Below are positions 42,761 to 55,234 of a stretch of DNA of 64,000 nucleotides, piece by piece. The position numbers and the translations under genes are program-made. Under the pieces are notes generated by a model. It had not been told where the DNA came from, did no database searches, and saw only the letters and a program-made list of their open reading frames with translations. Numbering within the stretch: the first letter of the stretch is position 1; each line of letters opens with the position of its first letter. Origin of the DNA: Phascolarctos cinereus (taxonomy: Eukaryota; Chordata; Mammalia; Diprotodontia; Phascolarctidae); the NCBI RefSeq assembly GCF_002099425.1, contig NW_018344004.1, positions 5,173,501 through 5,237,500 on the forward strand, written 5' to 3'.

Positions 42761-43945
42761 CCCCCCCTCTTATCAATATGCTCAGGTCTTCTCACAATAG
42801 TCTTTCCTGGACCTTGCTACAGCTAGCATTTTCTCTCCTTTCTTTTCTCTCCCAGTATTCTAGAAAGAGCAATTAACAAGTGACACTTCTTTCTCCTCAC
42901 TCATTTATTTCTTCATCCCTCGCTTATAGCTGTTTTCCATACCACTCTATTAAAGCTCCTCTATAATATCACCGATGTCCTCTCAAGTGTTAAATCAATT
43001 TCCTTTTTTCAGTCTCCATCCTCCTTGAAATTGTTTTTGTATTTTATTGTACTGACCACTTCCTCCTTCTTGGTAATCTCTTTCTCCCTTCATTTCTGTG
43101 ATATTAAATAATAACAGTTCATATATCAATATAGTTTACATAGATCATATAACAGTTCAATAATTAGTTACACCAATTTTATCTTTCCTGTCTCCTTTGC
43201 TAGTTCTTCCTCTTTGAGAGGCAGAGTGACATAGTGGATACTATACATTTCCAGCTAGCCATTAGACATTTCTACCTGAATATTCTACTGCCATTTATTA
43301 ACACTGCCTGCAATACTATTTGTAAGGAGCATAATTAGAACCCAGGAACTGCTATTGAGGTGAGTGAAGTACAGTGTTGGAAACTAGTGGTCTGGGCAAC
43401 TGCCTGTCTTTGGTTCCCTGTGTAAAATGTCTTATCAATAGCTTCTTAACTACATGTTAATAACTACGTGATCACCCTGAGTCACAAGACTGACTACATT
43501 AGCTTGCTGCTCATGAATCTTTAGAGCCCCTCGACTATATATCATATAAATTATGCTAAATTATATAGCTGAACATACAAAGCTGTCCATAATTCAGGCC
43601 TAATCTTTTTCTTTACCTTATCTCACATTCTTACCTTTCACAACCCTCGTGCTCCAACCAAACTGTACCACCAATTGTTTCCTGTAAAAATGCTTCTTTA
43701 TTATATCTCTGTCTTTATTAGTACCATTCCTTCCACCTGAGAAGAACTACTTCCCTGCCCCTTTTTAAATCGTATTCATCATTTGAGGCCATTTTCAAAT
43801 ATGGCTTACTTGGTGAAATCATCCTTTATGCCCCAGGTCAGAAATGATCTTTGCCTTTAGTGAACTTTTAAAGCATTTAGAATTTAGTATTTTTCTTGTG
43901 CCCTTAAAAGCTATGTAATATTTTATTTTCCCTTCTATTTAGGAA

Positions 43946-44189
43946 ACTAAATAATTCCATTTGCTGTCATTCTGTCTGGCTCCCTGCAACATTCTCATTT
44001 TCAGTTACAGTAAATGTTTTTAGGCAAACATAGGCATTGCGATTTTTTTATTTCACATGCAGACTTCTAATACAAGGCTCTGTCCTTGAGTCCTTTTTTT
44101 TTTCTTCTCCCCATGTATTATTAAACTGGGTGATCTCATGAACTTCCATAGATTCAATTATCATATCTATTCAGATGTTTCGCAGATGT
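43946..44189. other. Unassigned
   Basis: Between two L2 copies. Nothing recognised. Confidence 0.4.
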
Positions 44190-45110
44190 ATTTATCCATC
44201 CCTATACAGTCTCCTGATCTCCAGTTTCACATTTCCACCTGCCTATTTTACAACTCAAACTGAATGTCTCATAGAAATAGTAAACAAAATACACTTCAAA
44301 GAGAACTCATCTTTATCTTCCTCCTCCAAACCTGTCCTGCTGTCTAATTTCCCTATTATTGTCAAGAGTATTTCCATGCTCTCAGTCACTCAGTCTTGAA
44401 ACCTAGATGTATGTCACCCTTTTTTCCATCCTTGCTCTCACTTTAGCTCCCTAGATAATCTATTGCCAAGCCTTGTAGTTTCTACCTACACAACATTTCC
44501 ACTTATGCCTTGTATTTGGTTCTCCCCGCCTTTCTCCCTTCTCTAGTCCATTCTACAATTAGCTCTCAAAATGATCTTCCTAATGTGTAGGTCTGATCAT
44601 GTCAACCTCCTCCTATTCAATAAATCACTCTAGGATCAAAATCCTCTGTTTGACTTTTTAAGCCCTTCATATCTTGCCATTTCCCAGCTTTCTGGTCTCA
44701 CATTTTTCTTCCCTTCATATACTCTAAGTTCCATTGACACTGAACACCTTCTTATTCCTCAATAAAGATACTCTATCTCCCAGTTCTGTTCTTGACTATA
44801 CCCCATTCCTGGAATGCATTTCCTTTTTGTCTCTATTCCTGGTTTCCCTGACTTCCTTCAAGTTTCAGCTAAAATCCTAACTTCTGCAAGAAGCCTTTCC
44901 TAAAATCCTTTAATGCCTTCCCTCTGAGATTACCTCCAATTTATCATATATATGTTTTATGTATATGGTTTGCATGTCATCTCCCCCATTAGAATGGGAG
45001 TTCCTTGAGGACAGGAACTGTTTTCTCCTTTCTTTGTATCTTCAGTGCTTAGTATAATGCCTGGCACCTCGTAAACACTTAAATATTTATTTTTGACTTA
45101 CAGTATTTTT
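44190..45110 (+). mobile_element. L2 LINE 3' UTR, near-complete
   Basis: The best L2 copy in the window, closely following the marsupial L2 consensus: 'tctcctgatctccagtttca', 'aagccttgtagtttctacc', 'gtaggtctgatcatgtcaac', 'aaatcctctgtttgactttt', 'ttctgcaagaagcctttcct', 'cccccattagaatgggagtt', 'ccttgaggacaggaactgtt' and 'cagtgcttagtataatgcct' to the tail. Confidence 0.93.
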
Positions 45111-48100
45111 TGAAAGGCATGGAGGCCAGAGACAGACTTAAATGAAACAAGGTGAGAGTATGTTTTCCATGCTTTCCAGGTTCTTTCATTTTTTTCCTTC
45201 AACAATTTAAACTCAAGTAACACCCTCTACCTTTAATTCTCTTTCTTCCATTGTTACATGGCTTTTCTTATGCACATTTCTATTTTATAATTGAATGAAA
45301 TGAAGAGGGGACTTTACTCAGAAAAAGACTATAATGTGATTCAAAGAAAACAATCATGAAATAAAGCACTGTGCCTTAGGTATCTTTAGGACACCGACAG
45401 GGACATGATATGATTATCAGTTTGCAGCATCTCTCTGTCCCTTTAACCAACTGTTAGTCTGTTTTGGGTATGAGGAAACCCCAGCCCATCAGATTTATGT
45501 AGGTATTGACAATCGCACTGGCTCAGGTAGCACATGCCAATGCAAGGAGGAGGAGGATTTAGGTCTTGCAAAAGTTCTCTCTCCTAACACATCCCTAAGC
45601 CAAAACCAGGCAGCACATGGAGCCAATTTTACCACATTAAATTTATTTTTGAGGAAAAAAAATAATCACTTGGGAATGGAAATGCTTTCCAGGATCACAA
45701 GAAAGCTATTGAAAATGAAGAGAGAGAGAGAGAGGACCTTGCAACGGTTGTGGAGCATCATGTGAGCACAAAGCCAGACTGCTTTTTTTTACATTGGCTA
45801 CACACACTGCATTCTGGCTCTGCCCTCACCTCTAGTCATGGACAGACAAAAATAGAGGAAGGGTTTTTACAACATCGCTGAACCTGTAAGGGAGTCCAAA
45901 GAGCCCAAATGCCCAAGGTTTCTTGTCAGAGAGGTCATATGGCTGAGAAAGAGATTTGCCTTGCATAACAAAACACCTATCCAGAGGAAAGGAGACATTA
46001 TTCAGGAGAAGAATTTCTAAAAAGAGAAACTGTGTTTTAGGGACAGCTTATATTTTTTTACACCTGCCATAGCTGGCAGCATCCCCCAACAGGATGAATG
46101 CACTGCAAAGAGAGAAGGCTTCCCCTCTCCTAAAAACCATTGTATATTAAATGAAACCTATTGGTAGAATGTAATAACTAAAAAAGAAGACCACACTCAG
46201 GGCCAGCCAAGGTCCTGGTGATCTGAGATGTAGCTCAGGGCATCATGTCTTAGGAATTGCCCAAATTGTATAGCCTAAGGAAATGGCACATCTTAAAGGA
46301 ACAAATGTTCTCTTTGGCCCTGAGCACCACCAAAGCTAACACAACCTCAAAGACAGAATTGTTCATACATATAATGGATGTTTTAAAAAGAAATTCTTCA
46401 CTAGCCATGAATGTAGCTGGGACAGATTTAGATTCATTCTTAACAAATTACCTGGACCTAAGTTCTTCTGCAAAACCTGATGGTATGTGGTTATCTGACC
46501 ATGTCATGAGCTGAACTTAAGCTAGAAATAAAGTCTAATCAGAGATCTTAAGAAAAACGAACTTGATAGCTGCTTTCCTAAAGAATAGGATTTCACATCA
46601 TAAAGCCATGATATACTATGAAATACCCACATCTGATTACTACAGAGACCAAATGAAGCACATCCCTCATGGGTTGGTACCTATAGGAAAACAAATGCTG
46701 TGTTCTTTGCCTGATCAAAGAACTGACTGAAACTTTCAACTATGAATCTATTAGCCCTTCAACTTTTAAGAAATGGAATGAGAAAGAAAGAAAAAAAACA
46801 CAACCTGGCATGTACTTGGTAAATATTGCAGAGTTCTAAGGTCCTTGTCAGTGTGCTACTGATTTAAGTCTGTGTGTTTTTTTGAATATTGGTATGGCTA
46901 GATAGATAGAAACATCATACATAAAAATGTTCTTTCTTCCTGAACAGATGAAGCTCCCAGTGGTAAGAGAAGATTTAGGTATCGCTGAAGATTTCTTATC
47001 ACTGTGCAGCATAACTCTCTAATGGTTCAGTGCCTTAGAGGGTCATCTGAGATCACTTATCATATAAATCAAATAGGCAGCAGACTCAGAGAGAGGTAGC
47101 CTATAGCAATTTCATGTCTTTGCTCACAGACATCAAATCTATCTTCTAAGAAGACTATAGAGAACCATCCAAATCTGGGTATTAAGAAGTATTAAGATAC
47201 TGCCACTAAGTTTAGATTACTTTAGGATTCACTTGGGAAATAACTATTTTTAGTTATAAGTCTAGAATACAGATTCCAAATATTTGATGGATTGGAAAAA
47301 GAAAAGGGGGAAATAGTATACGAAGAGATGCTGAAACTCCTGAAGAAATTCTCCTGATTCATGGAAGATCTAGGGTAAACTGAAAATCCTGGGGGACTCA
47401 GCAAGTGTCTGAATGATGAATTATCATTAAATTAGTGTGTCTTTTAAAAAAAATAACAGTTTTCATATGTTTGGGACTGAAATAAGTAAGCTGCATAAAA
47501 ACCAAAATCCAGTGTTCCAGAAAGAACCAAAACACAGAATTTAATGGAATCAAATGCTTTGGACTCTTCACCACCCCACACTCAAAGACTATTGTCTCTG
47601 AAGCTTTCAAGTTATTTTTATGAATAGATGACATGTTTTTTGTTTGGAACTTCTCAAACAGCAGATTTGGACAAGGGAACAAATGCATTGATACTACCTA
47701 AAAAAACATACTATCACTGCTAACAATGGATAGGATAGAGTTTAATGAGTTTACTTCATTGAATGACAGAAATTTTAGTTACCAAGGTTATATTCACATT
47801 AATGAAATCACAGATCCATTTAAATACTTGAATATATGTATTGGTCCTTTGTCTCAATGTCTTCAAAATAATTTATATTTCCCAAGGAATTCATCCTCAA
47901 AACATCCTGATAATAGACATTAACACATTGTAGCTAAATAGGTGAAATTGAAATATAAACCAAATTAAAATGAACTTTGGGGCTTACTCTATCTAATGTT
48001 CTGCCCACTATACAAAGTGGTAATTGGGTTTATGGATTGTATCGGCAGATTTCATGGGTTGAGAGCAATTATGGATAGAATACATTATTGCCTGCATCTT

Positions 48101-49014
48101 GTGCCCACCCTAGCAGAAGCTTCCTTTTATATCAGGTGCTTTATTCTTTTCTTAGCCAAATGAGCCTAAATAGAAGTCTGGGGTACACAGAAGCCTGAAG
48201 CTGTACATTATCAGTAATAGGTCAGAATTTAGCCTTTTTTGTGATCAAAATCTTGCACAAAATTACTTTCTCACTAGATAGCAACTGGTTTCTCATTATT
48301 AGCATTCTTGGTAGGGAAACCAAGGATTGAAAGCATATTGAAACTTAATTTTCTGACCACATCTGGAGGCAACAATATTTTCTGGATCTCTCATTACCTG
48401 GGTATTATAAATAGAACATGTGAATACTTGTGTGACTTTAACCTTTAGGCTTGTCCACTTAAACAATAATCCAAAAGTATTTGATTTAGTAACAAAGCAG
48501 ACCAATAGTTTTATTTACTGGATAGGAGGTTACCAGTCATTAACTTTTCCATATCCATTTCTAGGTGAAAGCTATCATCATTTATTCTTAACATAATTTG
48601 TGTCTGTGGTATCACAAAGTGCAACAACAGATTTTCAGTATTTCATGATTCCAGAATTTCTTTCCCCCAGAAAGCCCAGCTTTCTCAGCCCATTTTGCCT
48701 CATCCACTTCAAGTTTCAAGCTGCCACCATGCCTTCCAGTTTCTGGAATTTCCTATTCTTTCAGTTCAACTATAGAAATAGAAACAGGAGTTTCCTTCAC
48801 CTCTGCTCCTCAGCTCTCAACAACCACACATCAGTCTCACAGGAGAGAGAGCTCACAGGGGATTTTGCAAGAAAAAACGTGTAGAGGTTAGGTAAGGCAC
48901 AGTAGCAGGAGAAAAGATGACTAGTTGACAGTTTTCAAATGTTCTCCTAGTTTTGCTCTTATCTTTAATACTGCTACATAAAACATTTGCCTCTTCCCAG
49001 ATTCTCAGATAATC
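45111..49014. other. Repeat-poor unassigned block
   Basis: About 3.9 kb with no LINE, SINE or transposon that I recognise, apart from a small GAGA run at about 45720. It holds frames of 85 (46257-46514), 96 (reverse, 47398-47688), 65 (47726-47923) and 94 codons (48600-48884). None shows a known domain, signal peptide or repeat pattern, and no splice-flanked exon was convincing. It could hold conserved noncoding DNA, a very old repeat or an unrecognised element. Confidence 0.45.
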
Positions 49015-49290
49015 ACAAAATCACAGATTTGGAGATCGTAATGACCCTCTGCAGCCCTCTACTCTAATCCATTCATGAAAGGAACCCCAGCTATAATAAT
49101 CCCAACAAGTACTTGCCAAAGCTCTGCTTGAAGACCTTCACTAACAGGGACCCATCACCCTATTTTGAGGTACCCATCCTACTTTGGAAAAATTATGATT
49201 GTTAGGAAGTTTTCCTGATGTCAATCCTAATTTGGCCTCTTTGCATTTTCTCCCCATTTCTTGTGGTTCTGCTTATTCTGGCCATGGAGC
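49015..49290 (-). mobile_element. L3/CR1 LINE 3' end
   Basis: 'tcacagatttggagatcgta', 'ctgcttgaagaccttcacta', 'acagggacccatcaccctat', 'gattgttaggaagttttcct' and 'ttctgcttattctggccatg'. Confidence 0.85.
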
Positions 49291-49399
49291 ACGTTGAACT
49301 CTTGCTCCATGTAATGGACTATTATTGATATCCTAAATAAGTTTTGGCCAAAGCAGAAAGTAGCACTTATCATTCCTTTATTTTGTTCTAAATACAGAC
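49291..49399. other. Unassigned
   Basis: Nothing recognised. Confidence 0.4.
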
Positions 49400-49543
49400 A
49401 CAAGTAATTAATCATACAGCAAGCATTTATTAAGCACCTACTTTGTGCTAGAGACAGTGCTAGGTGCTAGGGATAAAAAGACAAGGAAAAAAAAAAAGAA
49501 ATAATCCCTGCTTTCAAGGACCTAACATTCAAATGGGGAAGAA

Positions 49544-49585
<42 letters not shown>

Positions 49586-49589
49586 GTAC

Positions 49590-49623
<34 letters not shown>

Positions 49624-50435
49624 ATATTTATAAACACACATACATGAATGCACAGCATAACTACAAAATAAATATGAAGAATGTAGGAAAGGAGGTCACT
49701 AGTAGGTAATAGGAAAGGTTTTGTGTAAAAGAGCTGAGTCCTAAAGGAAGTGAGAAATACTATGAGACAGAGCTGAGAAAGGAATGCATTCCAGTAATGA
49801 TGGGCAGACAGGCCCAAAGCATGCAGATGGTAAGAGGCCACCAGTATGGATTTGCGGCAAATGCTCACTTTCCCACATATCTACCAACAGCTATATGGAG
49901 AGTTAACCCATGAACTATCATTTTCAGTTTTTAGAATGGGGTGCTGTGTGTGAGGAGCAGATAAAAGGCCAATTTGGCTGGATTGTAAAGTGTGTGAAGG
50001 GCTTTAAAAGACAAACAGGTAGGTTTATGATTATGTTTTGTCCTAGAGACAGTAGGGAGCCACTGGAATCTTTTAAGTACAAGAGTGACAGGGTAGGATT
50101 TTCATTTAAGGAAAATCACTTTGGTAACTGACTGGAAGATGGATTAGAGTAGGGAGAAATTTGAGTTAGGAAACCCAATTAAGAGGTTATTGCAGTAGTC
50201 CAAGTTAAGAGTGATGACAGCCTGAACTAAGGTTATGGCAGTGTGATTAGCGAAAAACAATCAGACATACAAGATGTGGTGGATATAGAATTGACAAGAT
50301 TTTGTAACTAATTGGCTATATAGGTGAGGGATCCTGAAGACTGATTGTGATGCTATGGTTACAAACATGAGAGATTGTAAGAATGGGGAAGTTCAAAACA
50401 GATATAGGCATTTAGAGCCAGTCATTTTATGTAGA
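49400..50435 (-). mobile_element. L2 LINE, long antisense 3' portion
   Basis: 'agcatttattaagcacctac', 'gtgctagagacagtgctagg', 'taatccctgctttcaagga', then a microsatellite, then 'gagctgagtcctaaaggaag', 'atgcattccagtaatgatg', 'gtgtgaagggctttaaaaga', 'cagtagggagccactgg', 'gttattgcagtagtccaagt' and 'actgtgattagcgaaa'-like text. About 1 kb in antisense L2 order. Confidence 0.9.
49546..49640. repeat. (CA)n(TA)n microsatellite inside L2
   Basis: Replaces the ACA/ATA-rich part of the L2 3' UTR; L2 text continues on both sides. Confidence 0.95.
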
Positions 50436-50689
50436 ACCACATAGGCTTATTCTGAAAATACATGTACATATACGTGTACATATCTATGTCTTCCTATGTT
50501 TATTTCCACCTCCTTTAGAAATTACAAAGAGAGCACAGGACTTTATCTCCAGTGGCTTTTATTTCAGCTGAGTAGGTAAGACTATTCCATCTAAATGGGT
50601 ATAGCTTATGCGTATAGTATTATTAAGGCTGCATCTACCTGGGTTTCTATAACTGTATCTGAAAGTTTTGATTAAATAATAATATTATA
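50436..50689. other. Unassigned
   Basis: Nothing recognised. Confidence 0.4.
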
Positions 50690-50950
50690 ATAAGAAGAAC
50701 TAACATTTACATAGATCTTACTGTGTGTCAGGCACTGTGCTAAATGCTTTACAAGTATTTTCTCATTTGATCCTCACAACAACTCTGAGAGGTAGGTGCT
50801 ATTATTATCCCCATTCTACAAATGAGGAGACTAAGGCATAGAGTAGTTAAGTGACTTGCTCTGGGTCACACAGCTAGTGAGTATTTGTGGCCAGGTTTGA
50901 ACTCAAGTCTTCCTGACTTTAGACCCAGAACTCTATCCATTGTATCACCT
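50690..50950 (-). mobile_element. MIR-type CORE-SINE
   Basis: 'actaacatttacatagatct', 'ctgtgtgtcaggcactgtgc', 'ctcattctacaaatgagga'-like, 'cacacagctagtgagtattt' and 'ttgaactcaagtcttcctga'. The tail carries L2-like 'ggcactgtgctaaatgc'. Confidence 0.9.
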
Positions 50951-52639
50951 GTACACATGTTTATTGTAAAAGATTTTTTTTTAAATTTGGAATTGAGTTT
51001 AAACTTTATTACTGTTATTTTTGTTTCAGGTTTAAATATTAGCAAATTCCATTTATTCTTTTAGTCCTCTACATATTGTTCTCTTTTCATGGAAGGATGG
51101 GGACAATGAAGTATGATAAAAGGAGTTTATTATGGATAAACATTGATGGTGTGGGGGCATGTCTCTGGTGATTCACATTGGGCCTGAAAAGAGTAGTGTG
51201 GCTATCAAAGGAGTGGCGTGTGTGTTATTCTATCCCAATAAGGCACTGACATATGAGATGTGAGCAAAAAGGGAGCAGAAGTGGAAGTTCAGTGGATAGC
51301 TAGCTGTGTACTGAAAATAGACAGGGAAAATTGAGAGGACATTGAAGCTCAGTTTCATGTCCATACAACATCCCACTGTAGATCTCCAAATTGGGAAGTT
51401 AAAGCATCATGTTGATCTCTTATTTCTAGCCTTTTCATTTCATTTTCCACTTACAAAAATTTGGCAGTCCCTGAATGATATATCAATATGGTATCATTGT
51501 ACTGTGGGGTGGGGGCACATTGATGGAGACAGCTACATTGAAAAGAAAATGAGATTGAAAATGAAAGACATATCCTAACTAGAAGGCAGACTAGAGCAGT
51601 TGGGAGTTTTAGCAAACCTACTTAAGAATCTAAATGAGCTTTTTCAGCCATTTGTTATTATAAACTAATTCAAGTCCTCAGGGTTGTGTGAAAATTTGTG
51701 GAAAGCACCTCTTAACTGACCAACTGTCAATTAGCAAAGGAGAAAATGCCTGAAATGTTCCATTATGGTGATGATCAAATAAACTAGCTTTGATAACTGT
51801 AACAATGGTAATATAATTTATAAAAACTGCTCTGGTTTTAAATGTGAAAATAATTCATAACCAGTGGTCATCTGTAAAAATCCACCATGGAAATCTACAA
51901 ATGTAACTGCCCAAGGAAGTTAATTTATTTTTTTTCCCTCAAACTTTTTAGGTGATCTAATATAATGAGAAACAATGATCATTACGGTTTGCTCATGCTA
52001 ATCTAATTTTCTGGATGGCTTATTCACCTTTGAAGGCATATCTTTATTCTATATCTCTGTTCATTAGATCTGGCAATAATTAGGGCAGGACTGATGAACA
52101 GAAGTTGATCATATGATGATGCCTTAGGGAATGGATAATACGTAACATGTTTTATATTTTTAAGTTTGAATCCATTGCTGTATATTTAGTCACAAATATT
52201 TTCTGTGTTTGATAGACTTTCTTCAACAAAAATTGGATATTTTAGAAGAAAATTTTTTTTTACAGTTCTAAAATTGAAATAGTTTTTTCTTTGTGTCAAC
52301 TCTGCAAAATGAACAGAGACAATAAAGAGGCAGTCTGTTTCAAATTGCTACATATAATATGTCTTGTCCTTATTTTGGTATTGACTTCTAATCTTGGGAA
52401 GCAGTAATTCCCAAATACAGCCAGCTATAGGTATTGGTTATGAAGAAGGAAAAGAAATGGTTACTCTTTAATTCTTTCAACCATTAATTACTCCCTTATG
52501 GCAAATTTCTTAAATTTGAAAAAACAGGTTCAGCCATTTAGCCAATGTATCTCTTTCATCAAAAGCAATTTTTATGTTTTGAATTTGGACAGAAGTACAG
52601 AGAATGAATATATCATCATGTGAGTGTGACATGGATTAT
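50951..52639. other. Unassigned block
   Basis: About 1.7 kb, AT-rich, no recognisable element. A 78-codon frame (51342-51578) has no domain. Confidence 0.4.
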
Positions 52640-52705
52640 AGATTCTCCTTAGTCCTTAGTTTCTTTATTAGCCAAATGAGGAATTTGGACTGTCTTATAT
52701 ATCTG
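52640..52705 (+). mobile_element. MIR fragment
   Basis: 'agtttctttattagccaaat' and 'gaggaatttggactgtct'. Confidence 0.45.
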
Positions 52706-52938
52706 ACAATAATAATGATTTTGACAATAATAATGATAGCTACCATAAAGATAGCACTTTAATATTTGCAAAGCACTTTGTCTATGTTACTTTATTTGAT
52801 TTTCCCAACAATCCTGGAAGGCAGGTGTTATTATTATCCCTATTTTACAGATGAACACACTGAGACAGAAAAGTTAAGTGACTTGCTCAGAGCCACTCAT
52901 TTAATAAGTGTCTGTGGCATGTCTTCCTGAATCAGCAC
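52706..52938 (-). mobile_element. MIR-type CORE-SINE
   Basis: 'aataataatgatagctacca', 'tttgcaaagcactttgtcta', 'attttacagatgaacacact' and 'gttaagtgacttgctcagag'. Confidence 0.88.
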
Positions 52939-53015
52939 TTGGCTAAGTGCCTGGAACATATGAGGCACTTAATAAGTGTTTTTTTTTTAATTGCTGGATT
53001 GGTTGACTCCAAACC
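52938..53015 (+). mobile_element. L2 LINE 3' end
   Basis: 'gctaagtgcctggaacatat', 'gaggcacttaataagtgttt' and 'tgctggattggttgac'. Confidence 0.75.
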
Positions 53016-53249
53016 CAACTTTCTATCTGCTATTTTACCTAGTTTTCTAGGTTATTAATATGAAGTGCTCAGGAATGCAAAATTCAGTCTAAATGATGGC
53101 ATTGATGAGCATTTTTTCACTGCTTCTGTCTCTCCACCACCTCTCTAGCTAAATTCCAGAGAGATTTCAGAGCCTGCTTTTCCCTAAGCACTCCTCCATT
53201 AAAGAACTAAGCATCTTCCTAGAGAAAAAAAATGGTAGTTAAAAAAAAG
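53016..53249. other. Unassigned
   Basis: Nothing recognised. Confidence 0.4.
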
Positions 53250-54720
53250 ACAGTAGCACTTCATCCAGAGCAGGTCATACCAAAGCAGACTAATGTTATT
53301 TCTTTTTTTTTTTAAAGTATAACTAAATTGTTAGATCTTGGGATTGCTGTATTTATGCTAGATTCTAGCATGGAATTCAACAAAGTCTCTGATGTGATCT
53401 TTGTGGAAAATCTAAAGAGATTTGGGTGGGATGATAATGCAGTCTGTTGGATTCAAAATTAGTTGAGTGACTGGGTCCAAAGAGAAGTCATTCATTGTTC
53501 AATGTCAGCTTAGAAAAGGAAGACTAGAGTGGCATACCCCCAGACAACTGCCCTAACATTTTTATGAATAACTTGGATAAAGCCATAGATGACATGCTTA
53601 TAAAACCTGCAGATGATGCAAAGCTAGGAGGGATAGCTAATTCACTAGATGACAGGAAGGATTCAGGAAGATTTTGAAAAGCTTGAACATTGGATTGAAT
53701 TGAATAACATGAAATAAATGGGATCAATAAGCAGGATAAAAGTGAAATCTTACATTTGTGCTAGAAAAATCAACTTCACAAGCAGTTTGCTTGAAAAGGA
53801 TCTGGGAGCTGTAAGGGGGCTACATTCTCAGGGAGTTAACTCAGTAATACGGCAGCCAAGAAAACTACTGGAAGCTTAAGGTACATTAAGAGAGGCATCA
53901 CATCTAGGAATAAGGAGGTGATTATTCTGTTATACTCTGCCTTAGTCAGACAATAATTAGAGTATTATATTCACTGTTGGGTAAGTCTGAGAAAGAGCAA
54001 TGATAAAATGGAGTATGAAGAATAACTAAGATGCTGAAGGTCTTAAGTTCATGCTACATGAAGATGAGTAGAAGGAATTGAGAATGTTTAGTCTGTATAA
54101 GACAAAAGCAGAGTGGGAGGTGAGGGCATAGTACAATAGCTGTCTTCTAGTATTTGAATGTGGGGTGCCTAGGTGGCACAGTGTATGGAGTGCTAGGCCT
54201 GGAGTCAGAAAGATTTATCTTCCTGGGTTCAAATCTGGCCTCAGACCCTCACTAGCTGTTTGACCCTAGGCAAATCACTTAACCCTGTTTACCTCAGATT
54301 CCTTATCTGGAAAATGAGCTGGAGAAGGAAATGACAATCTACTCCAGTATCTGCCAAGAAAACCCCAAATGGGGTCGCAAAGAATTGGACACAACTGAAA
54401 ACAATGGAAAAACAAACAGCAACAGAGTATTTGAATGACTGTCCCATGGAAAAAGGATTAAAATAGTTCTGCTTAGTGGAACTTGGAGCAATGAGTGGAA
54501 ACAACAAAAAGGAAAATTTAGGCTTGATATATTGATACACTTCCCACTAATTAAAGCTATCAAAAAGTGGAATGGGTTAACTTGTGAATCCCTGACATCA
54601 GTGGTCTTTGAATAGATAACATGATAATCACTTGCAGGGCATGCTGTAGAGGTGATTCTTGTCCATGTACAGTTTGAAAAAGATAGCCTCTGAGGTCTTT
54701 CCCTTCTCTCTGAAATTCTC
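53250..54720 (+). mobile_element. L3/CR1 LINE with reverse-transcriptase remnant and 3' end
   Basis: 'cagagcaggtcataccaaag' leads into an RT-domain remnant: text equivalent to DFSKAFDKVS ('gaattcaacaaagtctctga'), 'ggtgggatgataatgcagtc' and IQN.L..W.QR ('gactgggtccaaagagaagt'). A decayed GVPQ block, FxNNLDKAIDDM ('ataacttggataaagccata') and ADDAKLGG ('gatgatgcaaagctaggagg') follow. The later part follows the L3 3' order to 'agcctctgaggtctttccct'. A MAR1 lies at 54161-54425. The sequence between GVPQ and the FxNNLD block is shortened, and the copy is broken. Confidence 0.9.
54149..54437 (+). mobile_element. MAR1-type CORE-SINE in L3 with exact 12-bp target duplication
   Basis: Body 54161-54425: head 'gtgcctaggtggcacagtgt', 'ttcctgggttcaaatctggc', 'ctcactagctgtttgaccct', 'gaaaatgagctggagaagga', 'ctccagtatctgccaagaaa' and an A/CAA-rich tail. 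The 12-mer agtatttgaatg occurs at 54149-54160 and 54426-54437 with no mismatch; L3 text resumes at once. Confidence 0.97.
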
Positions 54721-55234
54721 TTGTAACAGAGGACTGGCCAGTAAGTCCAGTTCTTCTGAGTCTATGCTGAGTGCTTTGCCTGATGCTGTACCCAAGTGGA
54801 ATTTGGAACATAAGTAGACCTTCTGTGACTGACTCTGGTCCATAAACCACATGGTGCAGAGGAATATCTTTGATTAGCTGCTTAGATAGAACTGGAAGGA
54901 GGGACATTCAAAAGAATCCCCTCCCTCTCTTTTGGCCTTCTGTGTGATGTATCCAGAGGAGAGACAGTACTATAGGAATTGTAATGCCCTCTCCTTCTAA
55001 GGTCAACATATGGCTTGTAAATATGTTGCCTACTATTACGATTATTAGCCTCAGTTCATTTCCTCAGCATTTGTTCTTTCATTTTAGGTGAAGGAGATTG
55101 AAGGCTACTACACTGTCAGGTCTGAAAGGTTAGGAGATTCAGTCAGGAGAGCTGGAAGTGAATTATATGCCAGGGTTTGCAGCAAGCCAGTCCAGCATTG
55201 TGTTTCCAAGGGATAAGGAAAGGAGGGGACAGAG
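54721..55234. other. Unassigned; contains an exon-like stretch
   Basis: About 510 bp. At 55089-55219 there is a 130-base open segment after 'ttctttcattttag'; see findings. Reverse frames of up to 115 codons cross the L3 end and are not genes. Confidence 0.35.

Larger units (their letters stand above)
41915..43945 (+). mobile_element. L2 LINE with remnant of ORF2, then 3' UTR
   Basis: Unusually long copy. It includes an ORF2 segment between endonuclease and reverse transcriptase ('gactgaagccaccagatcca', 'ccccttctatctcaaaggaa'). A reverse-transcriptase part follows ('aatatcaccgatgtcctctc', 'cagtctccatcctccttgaa', 'tcctccttcttggtaatctc', 'gtctcctttgctagttcttc'), then 3' UTR text ('cataattcaggcctaatctt', 'caaccaaactgtacc', 'cctgagaagaactacttccc'). 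Interrupted by a MIR-type SINE (42518-42760), and 43380-43550 is unassigned. The copy is old and noncoding. Confidence 0.78.

Noticed and set aside
49467-49868. 133-codon reverse frame
   Set aside because: Crosses an L2 and a CA/TA microsatellite.
53330-54150. Reverse transcriptase motifs suggesting a gene
   Set aside because: They belong to a broken L3/CR1 LINE copy.
54560-54907. 115-codon reverse frame
   Set aside because: Runs antisense through an L3 3' end into unassigned DNA; no recognisable protein.
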